Shown piece by piece: positions 17,025 to 24,811 of a DNA stretch of 64,000 nt (the first letter of the stretch is position 1; the number at the start of each line of letters is the position of its first letter). The notes under the pieces were generated by a model. It did not search any database and was not told the DNA's origin. It saw nothing but the letters and a program-made list of their open reading frames with translations. This DNA comes from UBA5336 sp039818165 (GTDB lineage Bacteria > Pseudomonadota > Alphaproteobacteria > Caulobacterales > Hyphomonadaceae), in the NCBI GenBank assembly GCA_039818165.1, contig JBCBUL010000013.1, forward strand, positions 9,340 to 73,339, read 5' to 3'. Made by a program: the position numbers and the translations under genes.

Positions 17025-17441
17025 ATGGCCGACTTTCCCGTCATCATCCACCACAATCCCGCCTGCGGGACGTCTCGCAATGTGGTCGCGATTGTCAAAG
17101 CGGCGGGCTATGCGCCGGTGGTCATTGAGTATCTGGAAACGGGCTGGACCCGGCCCCAGTTGCTTGCGCTTTTCGCGACCGCAGGTCTGACCCCACGCAT
17201 GGCGCTGCGGGAGACCAAATCACCGGCAGCGGATCTCGGCCTGCTCGATGAAGGCGTGGCCGATGAAGCGATCCTCGCGGCTATGCTGGAGCATCCGGTC
17301 TTGGTGAACCGTCCGATCGTTGCCACGCCCAAGGGCATCAAGCTTTGCCGCCCAAGCGAAACGGTGCTGGACCTCCTGGACAAACGCCCCACCGAAGCGG
17401 TCTACAAGGAAGACGGCGAAGTGGTCTGGGCGCCGGTGTGA
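17025..17441 (+). CDS. arsC: Arsenate reductase, glutaredoxin-dependent ArsC type
   Basis: A 138-residue cytoplasmic enzyme. HNPACGTSRN near the N terminus carries the catalytic Cys, and EHPVLVNRPIV near residue 90 carries the arsenate-binding Arg found in E. coli-type ArsC. It reduces arsenate to arsenite with glutathione and glutaredoxin. It begins 3 bases after the aquaporin, so the pair would reduce arsenate and let arsenite leave through the channel. No arsR or arsB/acr3 is seen nearby. Confidence 0.92.
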   Translation: MADFPVIIHHNPACGTSRNVVAIVKAAGYAPVVIEYLETGWTRPQLLALFATAGLTPRMALRETKSPAADLGLLDEGVADEAILAAMLEHPVLVNRPIVATPKGIKLCRPSETVLDLLDKRPTEAVYKEDGEVVWAPV

Positions 17442-17461
17442 GCGCTGGTAGAGCGCTCGGC

Positions 17462-18292
17462 TCAAAGCAGCTTCTTCAGGAATTTTGCGACGGGACGATA
17501 GAAATCCTCGTCGCGCCAATAGGCATTGTGTGACGCCGGGTTCCAGGACGTAAACAACCCGCCAGCATCGATGGAAGTGTCCTTGATGTCTCCGGAATCG
17601 ACCATGGCTTCATAGTGCTCGCCGATATCCTTGAGCGGATAGCCGAGCACATCATCCTTGTCATAGAAGTTCAGCCACCATGGCTTGAACCGCTTCTCGA
17701 CGGGGAGATTCGTTCCCGGGAAACTGATTGGTTTGATGTCGTTTTGATCATAGCTGAACGTGAACAGGGGAATGTTGCAGCCAAAAGTGATGAAGCCGGC
17801 GAGAGTCCGAAACCCCTGAAAGTTGCTTGGCGGCGAAGCGCCGGGTTTGGTCATGTCATAAATGTGGTTCGACAGGATGTGTCCGCCCAGGGAGTGGGCA
17901 ATGACCACCAGCGGTGCATCAGGGCCGCAGTCCTGCTCAAGCTCGGCGATCACATCTGAAACACGCTCGTGAATGCGCTCATAGGTATCGTCTCTTTGGT
18001 CGCCATTCTTGCGATACGCCGCTGCATCCGAGAGATTGCAGAGCACGAATGCGCGCAGCTCATCATACCGTGTGCGGCGTTTGATTTTGCCGAGATATCT
18101 CTCCTGGCGGTCCTGAAGAATGTCGGCCCAGAGGATTTCGCGCACCGCTAGCTTATCGAAGCTGTCTGCGCCCACTGCGGTGCGCAGGCGTTTCTGAAAC
18201 TCCTTCGAGTATCGGGCTTCACTACTGTTTTCGGGTTTTTCGCGCCCTTGGCTGCCCATGCCGTGGATTATTGCGACAGCAATCTGTTTCAT
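17462..18292 (-). CDS. Alpha/beta-hydrolase, lipase-like, unknown substrate
   Basis: A 276-residue protein without an export signal. It starts with AVAIIHGMGSQG (oxyanion-region HGMG) and has the nucleophile elbow HSLGGHI near residue 137. The catalytic Asp is likely in NFYDKDDVLGYPL and the His in SHNAYW near the end. This looks like an intracellular esterase or lipase of the PGAP1-like kind; the substrate cannot be inferred. It converges on arsC, with 20 bases between stops, and begins 70 bases from the stop of rcdA on the same strand. Confidence 0.72.
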   Translation of the reverse strand: MKQIAVAIIHGMGSQGREKPENSSEARYSKEFQKRLRTAVGADSFDKLAVREILWADILQDRQERYLGKIKRRTRYDELRAFVLCNLSDAAAYRKNGDQRDDTYERIHERVSDVIAELEQDCGPDAPLVVIAHSLGGHILSNHIYDMTKPGASPPSNFQGFRTLAGFITFGCNIPLFTFSYDQNDIKPISFPGTNLPVEKRFKPWWLNFYDKDDVLGYPLKDIGEHYEAMVDSGDIKDTSIDAGGLFTSWNPASHNAYWRDEDFYRPVAKFLKKLL

Positions 18293-18361
18293 TGTTTACG
18301 TCCTCCCCGCGCGAAACATAGCACAAGAAGACGCAAAAGGCAGGATTGGGCAGCGTTTGCC

Positions 18362-18904
18362 TCAGCGCACCTTGCGCCAGACCTGCAGCGGGTCGAAAGC
18401 GCCGGTCTCGGCGGCGGCCTTAAGCCGTTCGATTTGCTGGTTGACGGGGCTTTCGGTCTGGATTTCGCCGCCATAGATCTCTGCGTCGATCCGGCAGATG
18501 CGGTCGAAAAGGGCCTCGCTCTCGGCCACCAGGCGCAGGAATGTATCTGGCAGTCCGGAATCGCGCTGGGCGTTTGCGTCGAGGGCAGGGGCTTCGCGCA
18601 CCATCCGGTACTTCTTGGACATCGCCTCTTCCGGCTGCATGTCGCCGTCGCGCACGGCCTTTTGCATGACCAGCCAGCTTGCTGCCTGCATCAGCCGCGT
18701 GGTGAGCTCCATGCTCCAGGAGGCGTAGGTCAGTCCAGCCTCGCGCGACAAGGTCTTGGAATCGCTACGGCCGGGGCCATCAAGATAGGCGGCGGCCTCT
18801 TCCACAAGGGTCATGCCCTGGGAGAACACCCGGTCGAAGAGTTTACCGCCGGTGAAATCCGGCATGGGGCCAATGTCTCCCCCCTCTACGACGCGTTCAC
18901 CCAT
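18362..18904 (-). CDS. rcdA: RcdA, adaptor for cell-cycle regulated proteolysis (DUF1465)
   Basis: A 180-residue protein matching the RcdA/DUF1465 family: LFDRVFSQGMTLVEEAAAYL near residue 23, then LTYASWSMELTTRLMQAASWL, both characteristic helices of the three-helix bundle, and a variable C-terminal tail. In Caulobacter crescentus RcdA links CpdR-primed ClpXP with PopA and CtrA so that CtrA is destroyed at the G1-S transition. Its presence implies a CtrA-type cell cycle in this organism. The DUF1192 gene lies just upstream on the same strand, the usual neighbour. Confidence 0.88.
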   Translation of the reverse strand: MGERVVEGGDIGPMPDFTGGKLFDRVFSQGMTLVEEAAAYLDGPGRSDSKTLSREAGLTYASWSMELTTRLMQAASWLVMQKAVRDGDMQPEEAMSKKYRMVREAPALDANAQRDSGLPDTFLRLVAESEALFDRICRIDAEIYGGEIQTESPVNQQIERLKAAAETGAFDPLQVWRKVR

Positions 18905-18967
18905 GTTTGTTCCCTCTTAGCCCGGCACAGATTTGGTTATGCTATTTGCGTGCCTGTTTCCCACTCG

Positions 18968-19147
18968 TTAACCGTCACCGCCAAAGAGCGCGTCAGCCGC
19001 GCTGCGATGGGCATCTTTCTTTGCAATTTCCGCGCGGCAGGCTTCGATTTCGGCTTCCAGCGCGGAAATCCGAGATTTCAGGTCCTCGATAGACATGTCC
19101 TGGAGCAGGGTGGGACGTGTTGTCCGGATCGGTTCCAGATCATCCAT
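18968..19147 (-). CDS. Small DUF1192 coiled-coil protein
   Basis: A 59-residue protein. It reads MDDLEPIRTTRP, then a heptad-like helix through MSIEDLKSRISALEAEIEA, and ends ADALFGGDG. This is the DUF1192 pattern, a short family found beside rcdA in Alphaproteobacteria. Function is unknown. The ATG is at 19147-19145 and the stop TAA at 18970-18968, 63 bases before the rcdA start. A single coiled-coil helix suggests it works by binding a partner. Confidence 0.85.
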   Translation of the reverse strand: MDDLEPIRTTRPTLLQDMSIEDLKSRISALEAEIEACRAEIAKKDAHRSAADALFGGDG

Positions 19148-19246
19148 GCGCGCCTCCCTTATCGTTTCGTGTTTTCCACATTAGACCTTATCTGGAGGCC
19201 GCGCGCAACGCGCACAGGTCCAGAATCAAGGCGTTGAGGAGCTCAA

Positions 19247-20227
19247 ATGGCCGACATGATGAAGGCGATTGCGACCACTGCAGACACACCGCTGTCACTG
19301 CAAGATATCGCGCGGCCAAAGGCTGGTGCGGGCGAGGTTCTCATTGCAATCAAGGCGGCGGGTTTGAACCGGGCCGATTTGCTGCAACGCAGGGGCTTGT
19401 ATCCACCTCCGAAGGGCGCGCCGGAAACGATGGGACTGGAATGTGCCGGTGTTATTTCAGATGTCGGTGCGGGTGTGACGTGGTGGTCAGTTGGAGACCG
19501 CGTGTGTGCGCTACTCGCCGGTGGAGGTTATGCCGAGGCGGTCGCCGTGGATGAAGGCAGCATACTGCCCCTGCCGGATGGGCTGGACTTCGTTCAGGGC
19601 GCTTGCCTCGCTGAAGCAATGATGACGGTCTATGCCAATGTCTTCCAGCGTTGCAATTTGTCCGAAGGCGAGACGTTTCTTTGCCAGGGCGGCACCAGCG
19701 GTATCGGCGTCATGGCCATTCAAATGGCAAAACTCGCGGGGGCCGGCACGGTAATGGCCACCGCAGGCAGCGCCGGGAAATGTGAGCTGATCACCCAACT
19801 TGGCGGCGATGTGGCCATCAATTACCGCGAAGAGGATTTTGCGGAAGTCGCATCCGCCCGGGGCGGCGCGGATGTCATTCTGGACATGGTCGGCGGTGAC
19901 TATGTCGCCAAGCACCTCGACATCATCAAGCTCAATGGCCGCATCTGTAACATTGCCTACCAGAACGGCTCTGAAGTGACGCTGAACCTGATGCGCTTGA
20001 TGCTGAAACGCGCCATCCTCACGGGCACGACATTGCGCGCGCGCACCGCCGCTGAAAAGCGCGAAATTCGAGACGCCGTTGAGCACCAGTTCTGGGGGCA
20101 TCTGCAAGCCGGTCGGATCAAGACGGTTGTGGACAGCACATTTCCCCTCGCAGACGCCGAGGCAGCACACCAGAAGATGAGCCAGGGCGGACATTCGGGC
20201 AAAATTATTCTGGTCGTCGATGGATAG
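19247..20227 (+). CDS. NAD(P)H quinone oxidoreductase, PIG3/QOR-like zinc-free MDR
   Basis: A 326-residue medium-chain reductase. LNRADLLQRRGLYPPP near residue 44 is the PIG3 family signature; GLECAGVI follows and the Rossmann loop GGTSGIGVMAIQMAK is near residue 150. The structural and catalytic zinc ligands of alcohol dehydrogenases are absent, as usual for quinone oxidoreductases. The ATG follows GAGGAG. The stop overlaps the tsaD start by 8 bases, so the two are translationally linked. Confidence 0.87.
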   Translation: MADMMKAIATTADTPLSLQDIARPKAGAGEVLIAIKAAGLNRADLLQRRGLYPPPKGAPETMGLECAGVISDVGAGVTWWSVGDRVCALLAGGGYAEAVAVDEGSILPLPDGLDFVQGACLAEAMMTVYANVFQRCNLSEGETFLCQGGTSGIGVMAIQMAKLAGAGTVMATAGSAGKCELITQLGGDVAINYREEDFAEVASARGGADVILDMVGGDYVAKHLDIIKLNGRICNIAYQNGSEVTLNLMRLMLKRAILTGTTLRARTAAEKREIRDAVEHQFWGHLQAGRIKTVVDSTFPLADAEAAHQKMSQGGHSGKIILVVDG

Positions 20228-21284
20228 TGTCACCGTCCTCGGCATCGAGACCAGTTGCGATGAAACCGCCGCCGCTATTGTGCGGCTGGAGGATGGCCAG
20301 GTGCGCATTCTGGGCGAAACGGTGCGCAGCCAGACCGAGGCCCATGCGCCCTATGGCGGTGTGGTTCCTGAAATCGCCGCGCGCGCGCACGCTGACCTCG
20401 CTGACCTCAGCGTTGAAAGGGCGATGGAGGCGGCTGGCTTAGGGTTTTCAGAACTTGACGCGGTGGCGGCCACAAGCGGGCCCGGCCTGATTGGGGGTGT
20501 CCTGGTCGGCATGATGACCGGCAAAGCCATTGCGCAGGCTGTCAGCATCCCGTTTCTTCCAGTGAATCATCTGGAAGGGCATGCGCTTTCGCCGCGGCTG
20601 ACTGAGGATTGCCCGTTTCCCTACCTTCTCCTGCTGGTCAGTGGAGGCCACTGCCAGTTTCTGAATGTGCGGGGCCTCGGTGACTATCAGCGCCTCGGCA
20701 CAACCATAGATGATGCCGCTGGTGAAGCGTTTGACAAAACAGCGAAGTTGCTTGGCCTTGGGTTCCCCGGAGGACCCGCCGTTGAGCGTTTGGCCGCGGC
20801 GGGAAATCCTGAAGCTATTGACTTGCCGCGCCCCCTGCTGAACCGGCCCGGCCTTGATATGAGCTTTGCCGGGCTGAAAACCGCTGTGGCCCGAAGTGCG
20901 GAGGCGGGCGCCGACCCGGCGGACCTCTGCGCTAGTTTCCAGCAAGCCATATGCGACGTGCTTGGCGCGCGAACGGAACGGGCCCTTGAGCAGACAGGCC
21001 ATACTCGGCTTGTGGTTGCCGGCGGCGTGGCAGCGAACTCGGCGATACGTCAAACGCTGGACACCGTTGCCCGGCGGCGCGACGCAGACCTGATCGCGCC
21101 GCCGCTAAAGTATTGCACCGACAATGCCGCGATGATCGCCCTGGTGGGTGGCGAACATCTCGCCGCTGGAATTACCCCCGGAGATGGTCTCGCCTTCAAG
21201 GCCCGGCCGCGTTGGCCCCTCGATACCGAAGCGGCCCTGAAAACCCCCGCCTATGGCAGCGGCAAACGTGGCGCAAAGGCCTGA
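20220..21284 (+). CDS. tsaD: tRNA N6-adenosine threonylcarbamoyltransferase
   Basis: A 354-residue ASKHA-fold enzyme that transfers threonylcarbamoyl to A37 of ANN-decoding tRNAs with TsaB and TsaE. Start motif VLGIETSCDETAAAIV; metal-binding NHLEGH near residue 117; LLVSGGH, LGTTIDDAAGEAFDK and a VVAGGVAANSAIR segment all present. Complete by length. It overlaps the quinone reductase gene by 8 bases. In many relatives gpsA and a YciI gene follow tsaD directly; here they resume 2.5 kb downstream after four unrelated small genes. Confidence 0.96.
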   Translation: MDSVTVLGIETSCDETAAAIVRLEDGQVRILGETVRSQTEAHAPYGGVVPEIAARAHADLADLSVERAMEAAGLGFSELDAVAATSGPGLIGGVLVGMMTGKAIAQAVSIPFLPVNHLEGHALSPRLTEDCPFPYLLLLVSGGHCQFLNVRGLGDYQRLGTTIDDAAGEAFDKTAKLLGLGFPGGPAVERLAAAGNPEAIDLPRPLLNRPGLDMSFAGLKTAVARSAEAGADPADLCASFQQAICDVLGARTERALEQTGHTRLVVAGGVAANSAIRQTLDTVARRRDADLIAPPLKYCTDNAAMIALVGGEHLAAGITPGDGLAFKARPRWPLDTEAALKTPAYGSGKRGAKA

Positions 21285-21344
21285 GCGTTGGCGCTCGCCT
21301 GAACTTTGGCTAAGACTGGCGTGGAATCGAGGGAGTAGAGTGGC

Positions 21345-22286
21345 GTGGCTGAGGCGACGACCGAAACCGTTGAAAACTGCGCGAATTGCGGCGCACCGCT
21401 CATGGGCGAATACTGTCATGTGTGTGGACAGCGCGGGAAAGATCCCCGGCGGTTGGTGATCGGCCTTGCCCAGGATGTGATCGTCGAAACCCTTTCAGTC
21501 GACTCCAAACTCGCCCGAACGATCTGGATGCTGTTTCGCGCGCCAGGCCGGCTGGCCAAGGCCTATGTCAGCGGCCAGCGGGTGCGCTATACGCCGCCGT
21601 TTCGACTATATCTGTTTACCAGCGTTCTGTTCTTTGCGGCGCTCTTTTGGACCCTGACCACCGAACTGGGCCTTGATGCACCGCCAGAGGAGTCTGCAAG
21701 CAGTGCCCCTGCCATTGGGCAAGAAGTGGAAACGCCCCCGGCCGATGCGCCGGAACCGCCAGACGTGCCGGACACCAATGCGCCAGATACCGATAGGGAT
21801 TTGAACCTGAATCTGGGCATTGGCGAAGGCACCGACTGGAATGAAAACATAGAGATGCGGCTCGAGGCGGCCTGGAAGCGGCTCGAAGACGACCCCCGGC
21901 TGTTTGTCGCCCAGGCCCGCGAGAACATTCCCCGCGTGCTCCTGCTCGCTCCGCTTCTCTACGCGCTCCAGTTGGTGATTTTGTACATCTACCGCCGCAA
22001 GTTCTTGCTTTACGATCACCTGATCACCAGCCTCTATATGCATGCTGGTTTGTACGGGTTCCTGCTGGCCATCATGCTGACCAGCGAGATACCCGTCATA
22101 GGAGGGGTCATCGCTACGTTGATTGGCATTTGGGGCTTTTTGCAGCCCTTTGCCGTTCTCAGGCAGGTCTATGGGTCAAACTGGTTCTCTGTTGTTTTGA
22201 AGGGCAGTGTGATTCATCTCGGCTACTTCGTAACGCTCATCATGTTGGTTACAGCGGGCCTCGGCGTGGCGCTCTACAACAGCTGA
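21345..22286 (+). CDS. DUF3667 membrane protein with N-terminal zinc ribbon
   Basis: A 313-residue protein. The N terminus has CANC (Cys12, Cys15) and CHVC (Cys24, Cys27), a zinc ribbon, followed by the family-typical RYTPPFRLYLFTSVLFF. After a first membrane segment there is an acidic, proline-rich linker (about residues 105-150), then three or four further hydrophobic segments to the C terminus (LLLAPLLYALQLVILY, LYGFLLAIML, GVIATLIGIWGFL). Function of DUF3667 is unknown. The start is GTG; no ATG fits. Convergent with the DUF427 gene, with 2 bases between stops. Confidence 0.8.
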   Translation: MAEATTETVENCANCGAPLMGEYCHVCGQRGKDPRRLVIGLAQDVIVETLSVDSKLARTIWMLFRAPGRLAKAYVSGQRVRYTPPFRLYLFTSVLFFAALFWTLTTELGLDAPPEESASSAPAIGQEVETPPADAPEPPDVPDTNAPDTDRDLNLNLGIGEGTDWNENIEMRLEAAWKRLEDDPRLFVAQARENIPRVLLLAPLLYALQLVILYIYRRKFLLYDHLITSLYMHAGLYGFLLAIMLTSEIPVIGGVIATLIGIWGFLQPFAVLRQVYGSNWFSVVLKGSVIHLGYFVTLIMLVTAGLGVALYNS

Positions 22287-22288
22287 CG

Positions 22289-22789
22289 CTACCACCCCAT
22301 GGACCCGGGGCCGCCCTTGAATGGGCCCGCCACATGGGACGTAACCCAGCCGCCATAAAATCCGCCCGGTTGGGGCTCGACGCGCTCGCCATCCACGAAA
22401 CACGCCTCCATCAGCGCGGGATAAAAGGCCACATAGCCCTTTATCGGCGCAAAAGTTGGCGTTGGCGCATCATAGGCCCAGGCAGCGTTCGCCGCTCTCT
22501 TGGACCCAGTCACCACGTCGAAATACCGTGCCTGACCCTTCCACTCGCAAAGTGTGCGGTGCCCGGACGGGTACAAGACGCCATCGAGGACACTCACCGG
22601 AGGCAGGTAATAGGTGGGCGGATGGCTCGTCTCGAGGGTGCGTTGGGCCTGGTCTGTTTCGGCGATGGTCGTCTCGCCAAACACCACACGGATCGGCAGG
22701 GATGTCGGCTCGCAAATGGCGGGGCGCGGATAGTCCCACACACTTTCCTGGCCGGGTGCGGGCGGCGTCGGTTTCGGGCGGTTGTACAT
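22289..22789 (-). CDS. DUF427 protein
   Basis: A 166-residue protein. The segments ESVWDYPRPA, PIRVVFGETTIAET, PTYYLPP, LCEWKGQARYFDV and WAYDAPTP, then VAFYPALMEACFVDGERV, are those of the DUF427 family: two similar strand-rich halves, small and soluble. Function is unknown. The ATG at 22789 is chosen over an upstream in-frame ATG at 22849, which overlaps the terminator of the next gene and is not conserved-looking. Confidence 0.82.
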   Translation of the reverse strand: MYNRPKPTPPAPGQESVWDYPRPAICEPTSLPIRVVFGETTIAETDQAQRTLETSHPPTYYLPPVSVLDGVLYPSGHRTLCEWKGQARYFDVVTGSKRAANAAWAYDAPTPTFAPIKGYVAFYPALMEACFVDGERVEPQPGGFYGGWVTSHVAGPFKGGPGSMGW

Positions 22790-22829
22790 GCATCTCGACC
22801 TAGTGCTCGCCGGATTCGAGGCAAAAAAA

Positions 22830-22857
22830 GCCCGGATGCGCGGGCGCACATCCGGGC
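22830..22857 (-). terminator. Intrinsic terminator of the 37-residue membrane peptide gene
   Basis: On the minus strand a 9-bp GC-rich stem (GCCCGGATG and CATCCGGGC, 10-base loop) is followed by seven T residues (22829-22823). It lies 65 bases past the stop of the small gene at 22922 and before DUF427, so the small gene is a separate transcription unit. Confidence 0.85.
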
Positions 22858-22921
22858 ACAGAAACCGGCCTTACGAGAGAGTGAGGAAACGCATTGCCGG
22901 GAGTAGATTCAGCGGTCTTGC

Positions 22922-23035
22922 CTAGACCAGCGCTACGGCGCTGTACGTTGCCGCGACGAAGAGGGCTGTCAGGGGCAGGGCGGCCAAAAGACCAATGAGT
23001 GTGCGGGAGGATTCTGTGGTGTTGGAGATGGACAT
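22922..23035 (-). CDS. 37-residue single-pass membrane peptide
   Basis: The frame reads MSISNTTESSRT followed by a strongly hydrophobic stretch (LIGLLAALPLTALFVAATY) to the end SAVALV and TAG. A GGAG ribosome site sits 6 bases upstream of the ATG (23035-23033), and a good intrinsic terminator follows 65 bases after the stop, so this small frame looks like a real gene. It has no homologue that I recognise. The tetR gene lies upstream on the same strand, and a sequence repeated upstream of tetR is also upstream of this gene, suggesting TetR control. Confidence 0.62.
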   Translation of the reverse strand: MSISNTTESSRTLIGLLAALPLTALFVAATYSAVALV

Positions 23036-23107
23036 GGGAGGGCTCCGAGTGTGTTGCGGCAAGGCATGTTCTTGCCATGACCACTAGATAGCGGACCCTG
23101 ATCAAAA

Positions 23108-23127
23108 ATCAATGAATAATTTCTTCA
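23108..23127. promoter_or_regulatory. Candidate TetR site upstream of the small membrane peptide gene
   Basis: ATCAATGAATAATTTCTTCA occurs 73 bases before the small gene and overlaps the tetR stop. It shares ATCAATGA and TTTCTTCA with the sequence upstream of tetR, differing by four extra bases, and holds the arms TGAA and TTCA. Confidence 0.4.
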
Positions 23128-23742
23128 ATGTTCAATTTTCATGTCGAGCTTCTGTATTCCTGCGCGCAGGGCGCTGAGCAGAATCTCCAGTGTTCCGTAC
23201 AGTTCCCGGCGCAATTTCGGCAGCGTCAGATTTGAAAACAGTTGCGGGTAGCGAAACTTCATGATGGCCACCTGGAGCATTTCCGCCGTGAAAGCGGGGT
23301 TTTCGATGGCTGCAAACTCGCCGCGCGCCACACCGTCCTCGAGAATTTCGATCAGGTGGATGCGTTCCTGCGCCAATTCCTCATTCGCGAAGAGGGGTCT
23401 GTTCTCAGAGAGAACTTCAGCGACCTCCATGATCTTCGCGTCCGAATCGAGCTTGTTGAACGTTGTCTCCATGCCGTACGAAAAGAACTCAACGAGGCGC
23501 TGCGATGCCGGACTATCGAGTCGGGCAATGCGAGCATATTCCTGGTAGATCTCAAGGTTGAATTTACGGGCCATGGCCTCGGCGATGTCGAGCTTGCTGG
23601 CGAAAAACCGGTAGATATTGCCCGCGGACATATCGCAATCGCGCGCGATCTCCGACATGGTGGTTTTGGCATAGCCATAGTGCATGATGCGCTCCATGGC
23701 GGCTTCCAGAATGCGCTCACGTGTGTCAATTTTTATCGTCAT
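23125..23742 (-). CDS. TetR/AcrR family transcriptional regulator
   Basis: A 205-residue regulator. The N-terminal helix-turn-helix is clear: RERILEAAMERIMHYGYAKTTMSEIARDC, written here in part, with DMSAGNIYRFFASK as the recognition region (residues about 10-57). The C-terminal 145 residues are helical ligand-binding sequence with no recognisable ligand. It is divergent from gpsA, with 73 bases between starts, and followed by the small membrane peptide gene. The shared sequence on both sides suggests control of itself and of the peptide. Confidence 0.88.
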   Translation of the reverse strand: MTIKIDTRERILEAAMERIMHYGYAKTTMSEIARDCDMSAGNIYRFFASKLDIAEAMARKFNLEIYQEYARIARLDSPASQRLVEFFSYGMETTFNKLDSDAKIMEVAEVLSENRPLFANEELAQERIHLIEILEDGVARGEFAAIENPAFTAEMLQVAIMKFRYPQLFSNLTLPKLRRELYGTLEILLSALRAGIQKLDMKIEH

Positions 23743-23771
23743 TTGCTCAGTCTAAGGGTATTGTCTGAATG

Positions 23772-23787
23772 ATCAATGATTTCTTCA
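23772..23787. promoter_or_regulatory. Candidate TetR operator upstream of tetR
   Basis: ATCAATGATTTCTTCA lies 29 bases before the tetR start, in the tetR-gpsA intergenic region; a few bases further out CTGAA and TTCAG form an imperfect inverted repeat around it. It is the shorter twin of the sequence at 23108-23127. Confidence 0.42.
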
Positions 23788-23815
23788 GAGCACGTTCAGT
23801 GCCAGGACGGCCCAT

Positions 23816-24811
23816 GTGACCAAATTCCAGTCCATCGGCGTTCTGGGGGCGGGCTCCTGGGGAACCGCGCTGGCGTTCGCGGCCCAGGCTGCGGGGCGCA
23901 GCGTCCACGTGGTTGCGCGCGAAGAACGTGTCGCTGCGCCTCTAAATGCAGGCGAGGGCAATCCAGCCTATTTGCCAGGCGTCGACCTCCCGGCGATACC
24001 CGCAGGAACGGACCCGTCCGCTTTTCGAAACACCGATGCCATTCTTGCGGTCGTCCCGGCACAGTTTGCGCGCGAGAGCCTCTTGCGCATTCAGCAGCAT
24101 GTGACGCCAGGCACGCCGGTTGTCCTGTGCGCCAAAGGCGTGGAGCGGGGCACATTGAAGCTGATGAGCGATGTGTTGGCTGAAACCCTGCCGGAGGCTG
24201 TACCAGCTGTCCTATCTGGCCCTTCCTTTGCCGCCGATGTGGCCCGGAACCTTCCAACAGCCGTTACGCTCGCCTGTGAGGATGAAGCCCTGGGCAGCGC
24301 ATTGATGGAGGCTTTGGGCCGCGACGTATTTCGGCCCTACTGGAGTTCGGACGTGATCGGTGCCGAAGTTGGCGGGGCAGTGAAGAATGTGCTGGCCATC
24401 GCATGTGGCATGGTGGAAGGGCTGGCATTGGGCAAATCGGCCCATGCCGCGCTCATGACGCGAGGCTTTGCCGAAATGAAGAGACTGGCCGTGGCGCTCG
24501 GTGGTCAGGCGGAAACCCTGTCGGGTCTGTGCGGCCTGGGTGATCTTGTTCTGACCTGCTCGTCCACACAGTCGCGGAATATGAGCTTCGGCAAGGCACT
24601 GGGCGAGGGGCGACGCGCAGAAGAAGTGTTGGCTGAGCGCATCGCCGTTACTGAAGGCGCCGCGACCGCGCCCGCCATGGCGCAGCTGGCCGCGCAACAT
24701 GACGTGGATATGCCCATATGTGGCGCTGTAGCGGCGATATTAGGCGGCCAGATCACCGTTGCGGAAGCCATGGACGCGCTTTTGTCACGTCCGTTCAAGG
24801 AGGAGCATTGA
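23816..24811 (+). CDS. gpsA: Glycerol-3-phosphate dehydrogenase [NAD(P)+]
   Basis: A 331-residue enzyme making sn-glycerol 3-phosphate from dihydroxyacetone phosphate for phospholipid synthesis. N-terminal Rossmann motif IGVLGAGSWGTALAF; LCAKGVERGT; LSGPSFAADVA; EVGGAVKNVLAIACGM with the catalytic Lys; and GLCGLGDLVLTCSS are all present. The start is GTG 23816, since the nearby ATG is out of frame. The stop overlaps the next start as TGATG. Confidence 0.95.
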   Translation: MTKFQSIGVLGAGSWGTALAFAAQAAGRSVHVVAREERVAAPLNAGEGNPAYLPGVDLPAIPAGTDPSAFRNTDAILAVVPAQFARESLLRIQQHVTPGTPVVLCAKGVERGTLKLMSDVLAETLPEAVPAVLSGPSFAADVARNLPTAVTLACEDEALGSALMEALGRDVFRPYWSSDVIGAEVGGAVKNVLAIACGMVEGLALGKSAHAALMTRGFAEMKRLAVALGGQAETLSGLCGLGDLVLTCSSTQSRNMSFGKALGEGRRAEEVLAERIAVTEGAATAPAMAQLAAQHDVDMPICGAVAAILGGQITVAEAMDALLSRPFKEEH

